DNA of 64,000 nt, from contig CP136067.1 of the NCBI GenBank assembly GCA_032622095.1, forward strand, positions 94,044,707 through 94,108,706, given 5' to 3'. Shown here in pieces: positions 63,071-64,000 of the stretch. A model generated the notes under the pieces. The model searched no databases. It was not told the origin of the DNA and saw only the letters and a program-made list of their open reading frames with translations. The translations under genes were made by a program, and so were the position numbers. The DNA comes from Siphonodentalium dalli (taxonomy: Eukaryota > Mollusca > Scaphopoda > Gadilida > Siphonodentaliidae). How positions within the stretch are numbered: the stretch's first letter is position 1; each line of letters begins with the position of its first letter.

Positions 63071-64000
63071 TTTTCGCTTGTTTTTGGGTTTCCGGATCGC
63101 TTGTTTTGTGGTTTTTAGTCAACATTTCTGTACGAACTTCTTTTGGAATGGTCATATAGACCTCCTCGGATATCCGCAGTTTCGTCCATGCTTAATCCAA
63201 ATTGCTACGGTCGGGGGCAAATGCCATGTGACAGCGTACCTCTTGTTCTTACTGTGTGAGAGGAAAAAACAACAACAAGGAATATTCCTTATTGTTAAAG
63301 TTGTGCAGAAGAAGAAAAAAATGCAACCTGTCTGTTCTTTTTTTCTTCTTTTTTATGTTTACCCATACCATAGAATGGTAAACATAGTGTCGTTGTCCGG
63401 TTTGACCACTCGTCGTCTGTCCGTCCGTAGACACTTTACGTGTAATGCAATAACTAAAACATTTTCTATCCGATTGGAACCAAATTTTGTATATGGGTTT
63501 CTCAGGCCAAAATACAGATCGAGTTCGAATATGGGTTATGGCCCTTTTTCGACTTAGAATTCACGCATTCTGCCATAACTCAAACATCTGATTGGAACCA
63601 AATTTGGTATGTGAGTTTCACAGCCCAAAATACAGATAGAGGTCGAATATGGGTTTGATCCGATTCATTTTAAAGGAGTTATGACCCTTTTTAGAGAAAC
63701 AAAAATTGGATTTTTTTTAGATTGAACTCCTTGATCAATTTAACAAAACAAATTATAAAAAAAAAATTCAACTTTTATAATAATAAAAAAAAATGTTAAA
63801 AAAAAAAAATGTCATTGACACTTTCATTTGTTTTCCATTTAGATATTGATGATTATGATACAAGTTGATAAAAAGGTTCCCAATGTGTCTCTTTAAATAT
63901 TTAGTAATGAAACCATAAATTAATAGTGTTACTGTGTTGGGAGATCATGACACACGGTTGTAATTACATGTGACTGACAGATTGGCCAACATCTTCTGCT
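63071..64000. other. Degenerate dispersed repeats to window end
   Basis: Continues the same repeat style (GGAACCAAATTTGGTATGTG, TTATGACCCTTTTTAG) and ends in poly-A-rich stretches. No gene recognised. Confidence 0.4.

Noticed and set aside
1-64000. CRISPR arrays, operons, bacterial promoters or terminators
   Set aside because: The window is animal nuclear DNA with spliced genes. The tandem repeats have no spacer structure typical of CRISPR.

Overview
This is eukaryotic DNA from an animal: genes are split by GT-AG introns, the surroundings are AT-rich, and most of the length is transposon-derived. The protein matches and the style of dispersed repeats (units containing GAGTTATGGCCCTT, CGTCCGTCCGTC runs, and the AGCTCACCTGAG family) suggest a mollusc, probably a bivalve. 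That is inference from memory of such genomes, not a search.

Two host genes can be assembled exon by exon with matching phases. (1) On the minus strand, about 6.1 kb to beyond the left edge, lies the 5' part of a TUT1-like terminal uridylyltransferase / poly(A) polymerase: a matrin-type zinc finger split over two exons, then an RRM split over two exons, then the start of the nucleotidyltransferase region. (2) On the plus strand, 20967-58665, lies a complete HAT1 (type B histone acetyltransferase) gene of 11 coding exons encoding 409 residues. It starts with a coding micro-exon of only 7 nt.

The remainder is a dense record of transposition, and many elements can be delimited by matching terminal repeats and target-site duplications. 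7.6-8.2 kb: a complete 523-bp TRIM (miniature LTR retrotransposon) with a tRNA-Pro primer-binding site, a polypurine tract and 5S rRNA-derived sequence in both LTRs, resembling plant Cassandra elements. 8.7-10.8 kb: nested terminal-inverted-repeat elements. 24.2 kb, 39.1 kb and 56.4 kb: members of a hAT-type MITE family with 8-bp duplications. 25.7-30.0 kb: a hAT-ended element carrying about 14 satellite units in a higher-order pattern. 44.6-46.6 kb: a complete MULE with FLYWCH finger and 9-bp duplication. 47.0-56.0 kb: a hAT transposon with 8-bp duplication that has itself been invaded, including by a 5-kb foldback element with palindromic arrays in its arms. TTAA-flanked (piggyBac-type) MITEs carrying 75-bp hairpins occur four times in full.

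The two genes and the repeats have interacted. In the TUT1-like gene the 5' splice site of exon 2 has been amplified into a 16-copy minisatellite inside the intron, and the 3' splice site of exon 3 has partial tandem duplicates. HAT1 exon 3 has a partial duplicate just upstream. HAT1 introns 2 and 9 owe most of their length to transposons. The two genes are divergently oriented, about 15 kb apart, with no recognisable gene between them.
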